64,000 nucleotides of DNA from Vanilla planifolia (taxonomy: Eukaryota > Streptophyta > Magnoliopsida > Asparagales > Orchidaceae), in assembly GCA_023846275.1 (NCBI GenBank), contig CM043865.1, forward strand, positions 5,010,068 to 5,074,067, read 5' to 3'. The translations under genes were made by a program, and so were the position numbers. Positions 44,901 through 57,430 of this stretch are shown here, piece by piece. Positions within the stretch are counted from its first letter, which is position 1; every line of letters begins with the position of its first letter. Below the pieces are notes generated by a model that had not been told where the DNA came from, did no database searches, and saw only the letters and a program-made list of their open reading frames with translations.

Positions 44901-47900
44901 AGATCTCAAGGGGTACAATGATAATTTGTTTAGTCTATGAATATGAAAGGATACTTAGGAATACTAAGGGTCAAATTTTGGAATTCTAATAGATATTTTA
45001 AGAATTTTAAAAGTTATCATAAATTTCAAAAAATATATTTTAGATTCTGCCAAAAAAATCCTTTGAAAAGTTGCAAAATTGAATATAATAAACAGTTCCT
45101 AAATAGGCTATGCATTTTGGTCTATTGATATGATGAGTGACGAGGTGGCATGGCGACTCTTTGGTGACTGGGTTATGGGTTTGTCCCCGGCACAGGCCGG
45201 TCGCAGGTCAATGTAGGTCAAGTGGGTGGAGCAGGTCGTGTAGGTTGGCATGGGTTGAGAAGGTAGAGTGGTGGCGGCAGTGGCAAATGCGGCCGGTGGT
45301 GGAAATAGTTTCAAAGCTTGAAGTAATTGCATTTTACCAAATTTTGCATTGGTTGAACTACGAGACTGCTGCAGGGATTGTTTGGATTGGATTTTATGTT
45401 GGAAATATAAAAAAACCTGCCAATTGACATTAAAATGACTCAAAATGTAGTATAGATGCAAATAACTTGAATTAAAAACTGAAAGATGCTATAACGATAA
45501 ATAAGAGTCAGCTGAAATGGACCACTTAAATGGCAGTAATAATGGATACTAATGAATATAGGAGCCAATTCTGACATGACTCCAAGTCCGAATAGGACTA
45601 GAATACCTCCAAGTAGAACTTTTGTGTGATGTGTGGGATGCTATTGTGTTAGTCTGTATTGTTTTTTTATAGATAATGATGTCTACTATATCTTAAAATT
45701 ACGTGAAACTGTACGTCTTTTATGTGAAAAGCATTAGTTGTTATATGATTTGTCACAGCTAAATGATATTGGATCATCTATTGGCTATCAGTCTCTGATA
45801 TCCATCCCTTGCGTTGCTTTTGACCAGGGTTAATAGTTCCAAACCCAAGTGTCCCATAACTGTGGCAGTGAATGTATCAAGTGGCCCTATTGTGTTTCAG
45901 ATGGTATTATGGCATGATTCTGCTGAAGTTGTTTTGATCCACTTAGAAATTCATTTTAATTTTAACTCATACACCTGTAGATATGTAGTGTTTAATCTTG
46001 ATTTACTGTTGTCCTATGTGTAGCTTTTTTGAATGACTTTTTGACATTGAAATGATGCTACTATTTCTTTTTGGGCACTACTTGTTTATGTTTGTGTCTA
46101 ACCTTACACTTTTCAATTGTTTGTTGAGAGTGTAGAAAGCCAGCGAAAGACTTTCTTTTGCAGCTGTAGAGCAACCAGACGTTTCTACTACAGCTGGAAT
46201 TAATGTTGCATCTGCCACTAGGACTACTTCCTTGAATCAGCTAACTTCTGTGGACTCAGGCAACCTAAAGGATGTAGATGAAGTTGACATTTCTGTTGTC
46301 ACATTTAACACTGTAGGCTACTTTATCTGATGATATTTTTTTTAAAGACGTTTTCCTGGGTTTGCTGCCGATTTTGTGTTAACATGATGCTCTTTTTGTA
46401 GGCTGCCATTCTCTACCAGCTGCATGAATATGCATGTGCTTTGTCTGTTCTGGAGCCATTGTATGATAACATAGAGCCCGTAGATGAGGTATGATGCGCT
46501 AGTTCATGTTTATCTCTTATGCCAAAATCTAACCGCTTGGCATATTATTTCATTCCAGAGAACTGCTCTTCACATATGTCTTTTGATGCTTGATATTTCT
46601 TTAGCGTCCCAAGATGCATCCAGAGCTGCTGTAAGTTTTTCTATGCAGATTTGTGGATTTATTTTTCTAATATGGCAATTATGACTTAATTTTGGGTAGG
46701 CTTATTGAAAATGAAAGATGAAATACTGCAGGAACTTTTTGTTTTGTTTTTTTGGTATGTGGAATGCATGAAAGATGTTTGGTCATTGATCCTTGATTTT
46801 GTTATTTCTCATTAGATGAATTCCTTCATTGCGAGCGCCTTTTTAAACACTGCTTTTTGGAGTAATCTTTCAAAATTCTTTGACATTTTTCATTTGAGTT
46901 GTTAGGTTGCAGTAAAATGAATTTTTGTTATCTTAATTCAGCTTTTTCCTATTGTATGGATATTGTTTGGCCAATTTTGTTGTCAGTTGCTCTGGTTTTG
47001 TATTTCTATCTCTTCTTTTGCAGTCTGAACACATTATTAAAAATTTCATCTATTTAAGTTGCCGTCAAGTTGCATCTAACTATTTAGACAAATGTTGCAT
47101 CTACTAGTGAAAAAGGATGGATTTAACGAGATAGAAAGTCTTCATCATCTAACACATCATTGCAGATCATTGAAATATGAAAGCTAGCCTCTAATTCAAG
47201 GGGGACATGTAGAAGCATCAATTTTTCATTAACTAGATTATAGTGTGATGCTCTTAAATAGTAAATAGCCAAGAATATTATATTATCTAATGCACACAAA
47301 GTGGATTATAAATTTCAATATCCAGAAAACATAATAATAGTGGAAGTTGAAGTTACGTTTTACTCCCATATTAGCATCCCCTCAAAAGAACCTTGACTTC
47401 TGGGTGGCTTGGTTGGTTGAAGTAAAAGGTGACAAAGTTGTTTGCTCATCATGAAGCTATTAGTAGCAGTTGAAAACTATCGTCAATGGATAAAAGTTGT
47501 AGCTTATTGCATTAAAGCTTATTATGTACTTACTGTTGAATTTGAACTATTTTTTATATCCATTAAAAGTCTGCGATGAAAACAACTGAGCGATAAGCAT
47601 AATAAGGATGACCAAGCAATACTTAATTTTAAAATGTGTTGATGTGTAAAGTATGAGCAAGAAAGAAGAATATTTGGCAAGGAAACGGAAACTCAACATG
47701 GTCATCAGTATACTGTAACAGGATAGGCGTTAATAAGGGTACCAATATTTATAATAACATTTATGTTATTTAGAGTAGACAGAGAAATATTACTCCAAAT
47801 GTTGTCTTTGCAGTAGTTATACTCCTACAGTGTTCCGTAGAACTAGCCATGGAAGTTAAAGAATTTGCACGGAACTAATAGCTAATGAAATTTTTTGAAA

Positions 47901-50817
47901 CCGATACGTTTCTACAATTCATTTGAATGGTCATGTTCTTTAACCCCCAAAAGAAGTTATAACCCATTATAAGAATGATATCAAACAAATCAAGATGTTC
48001 GTAAGAATTCAATTTGTTGGAATATATTACAAGATAGTGAGGACGCATGCATGATCAATTTTGCATCAAAGGAACCTTGTGGGTCTAACAAAATATAATT
48101 GCTAATTTTTTTTTAAAGAATACATAAATTAGGTTACCGAGATTTGAGATTTGAGCTGTGGTGGCACCAGAATGCAATGGCACAAAATTAATTTCCATGG
48201 AGTATTGATCTTTGAATCACGTGGTGCATGCACGCAATGATCTTTTGGTGATTAGACAGCAAAAGTTCTTGTGAAAATAGGTTAAAATGATGGTAATCAC
48301 GTTAAAGGCTCATTGCTTAGAAAGAGTGGGGTTTAATGTGATGGCCATTAGAAGGCAAATGCACTTGCAAGGGATTAGTAATCAAAAAGGCTTGCTCACA
48401 TTTATGTGCACGAAATAATTATTGGTTATTTATGTTTCTTTAATTAGTGAAGCATTTGGTGGAAATGCTGTTTATGTTTGTGGTGCATTGAAGGATAATG
48501 AAGGCCTGGCTTTGCATTTAATCTCCAGTCTCATTCGAGTAGATAAAGATAATTGGATTAGAACGTAAATGTGCTGGCCCTCGAAAGATGGTTGGTGCCA
48601 ATTAAGTTCATTTAAATTTTCGCCAGGGTTTCAGGTGTTAAAAGATAAATAGAGGTCACTGATGCCTTTGTATGGGATTAAATAGTCTTAAATTGGTTGC
48701 TTAGATAAACTCATTACATAAAGGGGCAACCCATTAAGCCTTTGAAACGTGTGAGCTTTTTTCTTTAAACGAATTTGTGTTGCCCATTTAGCATCTCCAG
48801 TGGAGTGAAAACGACCATTTTAACATTACTTCCTCATTATTTCATTCCCCTTTTGTTTCTCGTACTTGAATTTGTAACCAAAATCTTATAAATTATATTT
48901 CAGGATGTTATCCATTATCTAGAGAAGTCATTTGGTGTAGGCCAAATGACAAACCAAACTGACAGTGGCAGCATAGTTCAACATCAATCAACAAATCAGG
49001 GTTCAAAGGTCTCCTCATGGAGCTCTACTCCTCCAGAAGTCTCCAGCTCTGAATCAAGTGCCAGTGGAAATGTTAATGAGAACCCAATTGCTGGAACCCT
49101 TTCAGATGATTCACTTGAGTTTGAAAACCTGTATTCAACACTTGATGGTGGAAGCCAGCGATTGAGCCGATCCGTGAACGAATTCTCGAAGACCATAGTA
49201 GATCGAGCTGCCACAATGAATGACCTAAAACTCAAGATACAGCTTTACAGGGTTCGTTTGCTTCTTCTCACTAGAAATCTGAAGGCTGCCAAACGAGAAG
49301 TTAAACTTGCGATGAACCTGGCACGGGGTAGAGATTCATCCATAGAGCTGCTGCTGAAATCTCAGTTAGAATATGCACGTGGTAATCATAAGAAATCCAT
49401 AAAGCTTTTAATGACATCCATGAATAAAACCGAGCCTGCTTCCCTATGTTTGTTCAACAACAATGTTGGATGCTTACATTTTCAACTAAAGGGACCTCAC
49501 ACCTCGGCCCTGTTCTTTGCAAAGGCTCTGAAAAGCAGTTTGTTACTTAGATCCGAGAAGCCTATGAAGACAACAACCTTCTCACAAGACAAATCTCTCT
49601 ACATCTTGTATAATTGTGGGCTGCAACACCTTGTCTGTGGAAATCCTTCAACTGCAGCTCAGTGCTTTGGAAAGGCCAGTTTATTGTTTTACAACAAACC
49701 AGTCTTGTGGCTACGGTTAGCCGAATGTTGTATATCGGCAGTGGAAAAGAGGCTCTTGGAGTCAAGTGGTGAGATCAAGCTTCATGTAGCGGGATCTGGC
49801 AGATGGCGGCAGCTGTTGTTGAAAGAAGATATCAGTTCGAGAAGTAGGTCTCTCAAGTTACAATCTATATTAGAAGATGATGAACAATGCAAGCTATCTC
49901 TGCCATTTGCTCGTCGGTGCCTCAAAAGAGCTCTGGTTTTGTTGGATAAACTTGAGAAGAAAGGCTCGAGGGCCACCCCTCCAAATCCCCCATTGGAAGA
50001 AGAAACCACAGTGACCAAATCAATCAAGGGCTCGGGCAACAAGAGTGCATTTGCTGGAGATCAGAAGACACCAACTGCAGCATCGTCCTTCATTTCTTCC
50101 GTCACCAATTGCGACAATAAAGACAGCAGAGGTAGTTTCAACGCAAGCACAACCTTGCACAGTTCTGTGACTTCTTTTGAAGAATTGTGCATGGAAGAAA
50201 ACCACATGATCAAGCAGGCCGTTTTAGCCAATCTTGCCTACATTGAATTGTTCTTAGAAAACCCATCAAAAGCCCTTTCTGCTGCAAGGTCTCTCCTGCA
50301 GCTGCCCGATTGTTCGAAAATATACTCTTTTCTTGCTCGTTCGTATGCGGCTGAAGCACTTTGTCACCTGAACCGACCCAAAGAGGCTGCAGAGCTGTTC
50401 TCCCCCTACTTCAACGAGACTGGCCACACTGATCTGCCTTTCAGCAACGACGATAGAGAGAAGTGGATCATAAAGAGGCGCTTAGATGGTGATGAGCTTC
50501 TTGGTTTGCAGAATTCCAGGACTGGACCAGAAGAGCCCCGGGGTCTGCTTCTGAAACCCGAAGAAGCTCGAGCCATTTCTTTTGTAAACCATGGTATGAT
50601 GTTCTCCCTGCAAGGGAACCTGGAGCAGGCCAGCCTCTTTGTGCAGAAAGCCATCTCTTACCTGCCCAAGGATCCAAGGGTACTAATGGCCGGAGTCTAT
50701 GTGGATCTCCTGCAAGGAAAGCCGAAGGATGCTCTCGCCAAGCTGAAGCAGTGCAGCAACACAAGATATCTTTCCACTGGTGTGAATGATGCTCATGAAG
50801 CTGGCTCAGGTTGTTGA
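35914..50817 (+). CDS. CNOT10: TPR protein, CCR4-NOT transcription complex subunit 10 homologue
   Basis: Six exons: 35914-36087, 38461-38547, 46136-46312, 46402-46488, 46559-46630 and 48904-50817, giving 836 residues. All introns are GT-AG and in phase 0. The N-terminal AKEAELLFQSGRFAECVEVL and VLHNIAVAEYYHHA helices form a first TPR pair. Exons 4-6 carry another (AAILYQLHEYACALSVLEPL, LHICLLMLDISLASQDASRA, VIHYLEKSF). The large last exon has more TPR pairs (VGCLHFQLKGPHTSALFFAKAL, CGLQHLVCGNPSTAAQCFGKA, LANLAYIELFLENPSKALSA, HGMMFSLQGNLEQASLFVQKA) separated by Ser-rich linkers (about 205-245 and 550-610). Order and length fit CNOT10, the scaffold subunit that docks on the NOT1 N-terminus of the mRNA deadenylase in other eukaryotes. 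The Arabidopsis relative is At5g35430 from memory. The ATG was chosen over an upstream non-ATG extension. The gene appears intact. Confidence 0.88.
36088..38460 (+). other. Intron 1 of the CNOT10-like gene
   Basis: A 2373-bp phase-0 intron (GTGAGC...TTTGTAG). It contains unremarkable AT-rich sequence; a 82-codon frame at 36267-36515 shows no domain. Confidence 0.8.
43664..43811 (+). repeat. 74-bp tandem duplication, two copies
   Basis: Units 43664-43737 and 43738-43811 differ at only a few positions. The core is TTTCATTCCTTTCTATTAAC followed by an AGAAGG.CAAACAAATGTGAG word. It lies in intron 2 of the CNOT10-like gene. The high identity shows a recent local duplication. Confidence 0.85.
45502..45640 (+). 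repeat. Dispersed repeat, copy 2
   Basis: Partner of 27851-27986, same orientation. Contains GAGCCAATT, CCAAGTCCGAATAGGAC and AGAATACCTCCAAGTAGAA. It lies in intron 2 of the CNOT10-like gene, next to the GC-rich stretch at 45130-45320. Confidence 0.45.
46631..48903 (+). other. Intron 5 of the CNOT10-like gene
   Basis: A 2273-bp phase-0 intron (GTAAGT...TTTCAG). Moderately AT-rich, with no recognised gene or element. Confidence 0.8.
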
Positions 50818-52200
50818 TTTATTAGCCTGAAGGATTTAGTTTTTTCTGTACAATAGAAAGGAACTTTGCTTTCACCCCTTCCAATTTTTTTTAGCCTTTT
50901 GATGGCCAACTCATGTCTGAGTCCCAGGTGTAGTTTCAGGTTAAGTATGATTGAGTGCACTTTTTTGTAGCTCAGTTGAAACCTCCGTTTATTCTTGAAG
51001 CAATATGCAAAGCGGTTCACAATTTTAGATTAGTTCAACTGTGCAAACAGCTGGGCATGGAGCTCAAGCAGGTGAGCTTACAAGCATATGTGTTTCTATG
51101 CTATATTACCAAATCTTTAATCTCTTGGCTTGCATCATATGAAATGTCACGTTTATTATCATTAATTGACCACAAAAAAGTTGTAATTAAAAAAAAAATG
51201 GAAAATAAATTAGTTTTTCATTCATGGAATGCTTATATGATGAACATTTAGTGAACAAGGTGTATGCAAAAAGATTAATTTTAAAGAATAGCAATTGTAG
51301 GAAAAATAGAAGCGAACTTTTCTACATAAACTGTTTTTCATGTAAAAATATATTGTTGATTTCCCATTTTTGTTCTCTATTTTGAAATATTTATAATTTT
51401 TTAAATTAGGTATTAATTTTAAACAAGTAATATGTACAAACAAGAACAAAGATTAATAGTGCAAATGTTAAATGAAAGAGATGTTATGTCTATTTACTTT
51501 ACTAAACTTTTCAATAGCTAAAAATGTTTTTTTTTTCAAATGTAGTAGAATATACTAGATTATTGTTGATGTGGACGATTAATAGGAGAAGAAAGAATGA
51601 ATCTATGTTTAGTATTCAAACACAAGGATGGATGATTGTAATAATACTTTTTTGAAGAAAAAAATGCAAAAATTATATTGCATCTAAGTATTATGTATTC
51701 AATTTGAAGTTTTCTCTTATATAACTATCACAAGATGATATGCCAACTATCATTCAAATTGAATCGTTAAGTTGCACTCATCCAATTCAACCCCTCATCT
51801 TGGTCATTGTTAAGTCTTCTAAAGTATTATTCAATATTGACAAGACATCCAAGGAATTCTTCTTTCATTATTTTAGAACATTGGAAATCTCTTGATACTT
51901 TCTTATTTTCCAATAAGTCATGCCCTTTGAGAATTGTAGATAATACCTAAAGCATGCTTTTTAGGGATCTCTTTTACTCAAAACTTCCTTATCAAGTCAC
52001 AATAACATTTAGAAAATCATCTTTCTCTTATCCTTCTCTTACTACACAAGGATATTTATACTTCTGTGACACTTTTTGATTGAGGAAGATTAAGTTCCCA
52101 CAAAACTTTGAGTACTTCGTTTAGTATGCACCATTATCGATGGTACATGTAGTCTCTTTCAAAGTTTTTCTTTTTAGGTTAAGTTTTCAAAGTGGTCACT
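50818..52200. other. 3' UTR of the CNOT10-like gene and downstream DNA
   Basis: Mixed-composition DNA continues to about 51090 and probably holds the 3' UTR. An AATAAA at 51204-51209 is a candidate polyadenylation signal. From there to 52200 the DNA is AT-rich without recognisable content. Confidence 0.45.
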
Positions 52201-52204
52201 ATTG

Positions 52205-55200
52205 TACCTTTGGCATTTAAATCATTTGTTGCTTAATAACAAAACTATCATATTTATTTTATTAATATTTTTTATTAAGTATTTTAAATGATATATCTTA
52301 AAATTAGATAGCGATTAATCATTTGAAGTGTTTCATAAAATAATCCACATATAAAGACATGTCAAGGAATATTGATGGCTTGGCTTAAGCTTGGCTAAAC
52401 TTGTAAATCAAGTCTTACAAGGTATCAGTCTCGTATATGAGTTATCCAATTTTTGAGAGTAGAGTTTTCCTTTTCATCATATTAGTATGAAGATTTCTTC
52501 ATATTAGTATGTTATTTATTTCCCCTTAAGATTTGTTGTTTATAAGCTTAGTATTGGTTGGATAGATGCAATTTTTATATAAATTAATATCATTGTTTTC
52601 TATTATATGTAAATTGACAAGTGCGATATATCATATAGTATGAAGTATTTCTATCATAATTATACCTACCCTTTTGTTATTATCTTACAAATACTATAAT
52701 ATATATTGTATAAGTATGATCCATTTTTTATTTGGTTAATTAAGTAAAATTTATATCATATAATTATTTGTAGTTTATGGTCATAGTGATGAAATTTTTC
52801 AGAGAACTTGGCCACTTGAGAAAATATGTTGTATGGTAGTGATCTATTTTTAGATTAGTATGATTAATTTAAGTGAGGCCTAGGTTAGGACTTAGGAAAA
52901 TTTTAGACTGATTTCTATCGTATAAGTGCGATGCTACTATAGTGCTAGTATAATACATTTTTAGCTTAGAGTTTGGATTATTTATTAGATATAAGCTTGT
53001 TATAAATATATCATACTATATGATCTTACATTATATAATATTTTCTTAAAAGCTCAGAATTTGTCATGAGTGACTTTATTTTATTTGTTTGTATGATGTC
53101 ATTATCGTATATACATGATATAGTTACACTAATAGAAATGAAATAATTGAATAGATGCATTGTCAAGATAATCATTGCACAAACCTTATAACCATGTTAT
53201 AGTATTCTCAATGTACTAATATGATTTGAATCTCAAGAGTGTAATAACTTTTTGATCATTTCAAGAATAGGGTTTTAGTCGTTGCAACTCTTTCTTGACT
53301 CTTTGTGTGGTATAAATAGGATTGAGTTGAAAAGAGAACAGACTAATGAATCAATTTTAAAATTATTTTACCCCACCTTGGTTGTGATAAAACTGAAGTG
53401 GTTTTAGTAGAAGCTTAATCATTTGGCTAGGATGTAGAAGTTGGAAAACATTTTATTGAACCATATAAAAATCTCATATGTCCATTTACCTTTATTATTT
53501 TTGGTTATTGATGCTTATCATATATTATTAACACATAAGGATTTGTAGATCAAAACAACATTTATAAAGGTTGTTTACAATAGTCATAACCATTAAGAGC
53601 AATCAAGAGAATCAAGATAAATTTATTATAAAATTATTTAAATAGGTTGAATTATATTTGCGAAAGAATATATATTACTTCACGTGTTTGAAAGAAAAGA
53701 AGTTTTGTTACGATATTATTTGAGTTAAGTGAATTTTTTTTAGAAAGCAAATAATTTTCATTGTTATTGTATCGTATGATTGAAATTGAATTAAATTCAA
53801 TTAAGCTTCATATTTACACAATTCATCCTTTCTTTTATGGACATAATTATTCTATAATTACAACAAGTGATATCAGACAAGGTTGAATCAAAGGAAGCAA
53901 CTCTTATGAAAAAAATATTTAGGATGTCTCACAATATGACAGCGGATGATAGAAGGGAGTTCTTTTTTTGTCCACCACTTTTTAAAGGTGAATTTTATTT
54001 ATATTAGAAGAACTAAATGTGAATTTTTCTTGAATTAATTGTTTAAAAAAGTTTGGGACATAATTGAAAATAGATTTAAATGTTTCATGAAAAAGGATGA
54101 TAATAATTTTATTAGAAAGGCATTAAGTGAACTTAGCTCACAATAAAAAATTTTAACATAATGCTAAAATTCTGAATATTCTTCATTACGGTTTATCCCT
54201 TACATAATTTAATAGAGTTATAAACCTTAAAATTGCACATGATGTTTTGATAAAAATTGAAGTGACATATGAAGGAACCACTCAACTTAAGGAGTTCAAA
54301 ATCAATCTTCTTATGCATGAGTATGAGATGTTTCATATGGATAGTAATGAGACCATTAAAACTAAATTTATAAGATTTACTAACATTATGAATGACTTTT
54401 TTTAATCTTGATAATGATTTTTATAATATGAAATAGGTGAGAAGATTTTAAGTGTATTGCCCAAGAAGTATGATCCCTTGATAAACATTATCAAAGCCTC
54501 TAAAGATTTAGATAATCTCTTCATAGATAAGTTAACTTGGAAAATTATTGACCCATGAGCTAAAGATGGTAAGGAGAAGAAATGATGGGTCCCAACCCAA
54601 GTAAATGAAGAAAGAAGATCTAGATTTGGAGACTACATCTATATTTAAGGATGAATTGTCTTGTAGCAATGTGGTAGACTTGGTTACTAAAGGTCTAATA
54701 AAATTGTTTAAGAAATATGTTGTAAGTAAATCTGAGAAGAAGAGAAGAAATACATCACAAAGTGGAAAGCAAAAGGAAAATTGAGGCAAATTGTTATGAG
54801 TGCAATGATATTGGACACTTTCATCTCAAATGTCCAAAATTATTGAAGAAAAAGAACAAGCATTTGAAGGAAAGGAAGAAGAAAAAGGTCATGATCACTA
54901 GGATTAATTCAGCACCATCTTTTACATCTTTAAGTCATAAGGATAGTGAAGAAAATTTTTTCTCTCAACTAAGGAAGTTGCATCTCTAATCCAAGCAGAA
55001 GGAAGAAAATAAGATATTATTAGTCTATATGGCTCATCATGATGAATCAAATAGAAGTGAAGAAATGAGATATCTTCTCATGATAAATTAGAAAGTTATT
55101 CGATTATTTTGATTCTTTATGTAAAAATTGAAAAACCTTAAGACAAGGAACATAAACAATGTTTGGTTTTATGTGTTGGCTTGAATGAGAGAAATGAGAA

Positions 55201-57430
55201 ATGTTTGCAAGAATTAAAAAATGCGAGAGAGGAACTTTCTTATTCCATTAAATTGAATGCAAATCATTAAACTTTTTTTTGATCAATTTAGAAAGTTCCA
55301 TTCAAATTTCATTACTTTGCATAACATTCTTAGAAATGTTAACTTGCAAAACTATAAGCTCATGAATGTTGATGTGTTTGTACTATGTTTATTCAATCAC
55401 TTGTACTTATTGTATGAAAGGCCATGTTTCTAAGGATTGTAAAGCAAAGTTGAATGTGCATTTTAGATACTCTTGCTATCTGTGTATTGAAAAGAACAAA
55501 AGTGATGTATGTATAAATGTTGAAAATCTTAATTGTGAAATTGTTAGGCTCAAATCCATTTGGTTCCAAAATCTTTGTTTCAAGTTGATTCATTTGATTT
55601 GTTGCATGCATACATATGAAGGAGAAACGAAATTAAATTCTCCACAAGTGCTTTGTCTAATTTGTCCTTAACATGCATTCTATTTATTTTGTACCCTTTG
55701 GTCTTTATTGTTAAATATTTCAAAAATTGATATGTTGAATTTAGACGATTAGGGGGAGATGTTAAGAATTAATTCTTTATAGAAATTGTGATATGCATAT
55801 GTTTAGGAGGAGAAAAAGAAATTGAACCCCTTAATTGTGTTTGTCTCTCAAGCATCCAAAAATGTTTTTATTTGCATTTGTTTTAATATATTACTCATTG
55901 TGATTCCTTTGTCTTTTATTGCCAAGTTCTCAGAAAGTGGATATGTTGTTTTTGCATCTTGTTGTTACTATTCATACTATATTCAATGACATGATGTAAT
56001 TTACTACTTGTTGCTAAAGTTACAAAATAGTATTGCTATGTTTTTAGACGTAGTCTAGTAATGTGATATCTACTATATTGATAAAAATTATAAGTCATGT
56101 ATGTATTTCCTAAATTATATTTAATTTATAATTTACTAAAATGCACAGTTTTATTATTGTATAACAAAAATTATTATTACACACTTGTTTTATTAATCTT
56201 ATTAAATTCCTGAGCAAGTGTTTTTTATGGTTGCATACCTTGTTTATTTCTTTCAATTTGTTTAATATTTTGATACATGATAAAAAGGGGGAGAGAAAAG
56301 TTAGTGAAATAAAAACCTTTCATTACATTTGAAGTTTGAATTATTAATTCTTTAAATTACATTTTATATATTTTCATTTTATTATTTTGTCAATGATTTT
56401 GTTATCATAAAAAAAGAGAAATTATTATTTATTGGTTTTATATTATTTGTTTAATGATAATAAAATTATTTTATTAATTTTATTAATATTTTTAAGTATT
56501 TTAGATAATACATCTTAAATCAAATATAGATTAATTATTTAGAGATTTTTATCAAATATTTCATGAAGAAATTTACATGTAAAGAAGTGTTGACAATTTT
56601 GCTCAAGTTTAGCTCAACTTGTAAATCAAAGAGTCGTTGTTTCAGCTCTTTATGGAGTGACCATCCATCCGAAGCTCATCATCTACTTTTTTTAGGTTAG
56701 AATTATTAAACATATCACTTGATATTGATATGTCACAATTAAGATTATATTATATGTATTTATTTTTTAAATATTAGTTTGATATTATTACTAAAATTGT
56801 ATCAAGACCTTATTAACTATCACTTTAAGTTATTCAAAATCTAACTCAAGCTCTAATTAAGAAAAATCTAGCTTAATACATGTTAATTCAAGCTATGTTA
56901 TCAATTGCCTATTGATTATATAATATTATGTCTAATATCATACTTGGATAATCTATATTTTGGCTTAAAATCTCAAGTGAAGTCTAAAGTCTCCATAATA
57001 TTGTAGGGTACAATGTCTTCATCATATAGTTATGACCAAAAGCTACGCAATTTGTTAGAAGTGTGAATTAGGTTGTACGAGATCAGTCTCGTACATGTGT
57101 TGTTTGATTTCTAAGAGTAGAGTTTCCTTTAGCATCATATTAGTACAAAGATTTCTTTAAGTATATCATTTATTTCCTCTCAATATTGGTTAAGTGTATA
57201 GGATCAATGATCGAACAAATATGATTTCTATATCATATTAGTATGAGTATTTTTTGTTATGTGTGAATGTACAAATATTATATATCATATAGTACAAAGT
57301 ACTTGTGTTGTAACTATATATTCATCAATAGACAAGCTTATTACATCAATAGTACAAAGAATTATTCATTTTTTAATAGATGCAATTGTACTATATAAGT
57401 ATGATATTTATATTATATGAGTAGCATACA
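52205..57430 (+). mobile_element. Ty1/copia-type LTR element with gag but no recognised pol
   Basis: An LTR-like block at about 52205-53865 is matched in part by about 56420-57430, in the same orientation (shared CAACTTGTAAATCAA, ATCAGTCTCGTA, AGAGTAGAGTTT and ATCATATTAGTA words). Directly after the left block, TGATATCAGACAAGG resembles the initiator-Met tRNA primer-binding site. A copia gag follows (about 53900-54900): wording of the INLLMHEYEMFHM and FTNIMNDF type, then a zinc knuckle (CYECNDIGHFHLKC). A second Cys/His stretch (CTYCMKGHVSKDC) lies near 55405-55445. Purine-rich words with AGGGGGAGA occur at 55750 and 56285. The short internal region has no integrase or reverse transcriptase that I can see. 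Broken, with numerous breaks; LTR divergence marks it as old. It may be a Sirevirus-like relic. Confidence 0.7.

Larger units (their letters stand above)
38548..46135 (+). other. Intron 2 of the CNOT10-like gene (7.6 kb)
   Basis: A 7588-bp phase-0 intron (GTAAGC...GTGTAG). The exons on both sides join in frame and match the family without a gap, so no exon seems to be missed. It holds a 74-bp tandem duplication (43664-43811), a copy of a dispersed repeat (45502-45640), a GC-rich stretch (45130-45320), and a region (39530-40240) whose - strand carries several overlapping short frames that look like decayed coding DNA of unknown origin. Part of its length is probably old inserted DNA. Confidence 0.75.

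Noticed and set aside
45137-45427. 96-codon Trp/Arg-rich + strand frame in intron 2 of the CNOT10-like gene
   Set aside because: Composition reflects a GC-rich patch; both strands are open and no domain is present.
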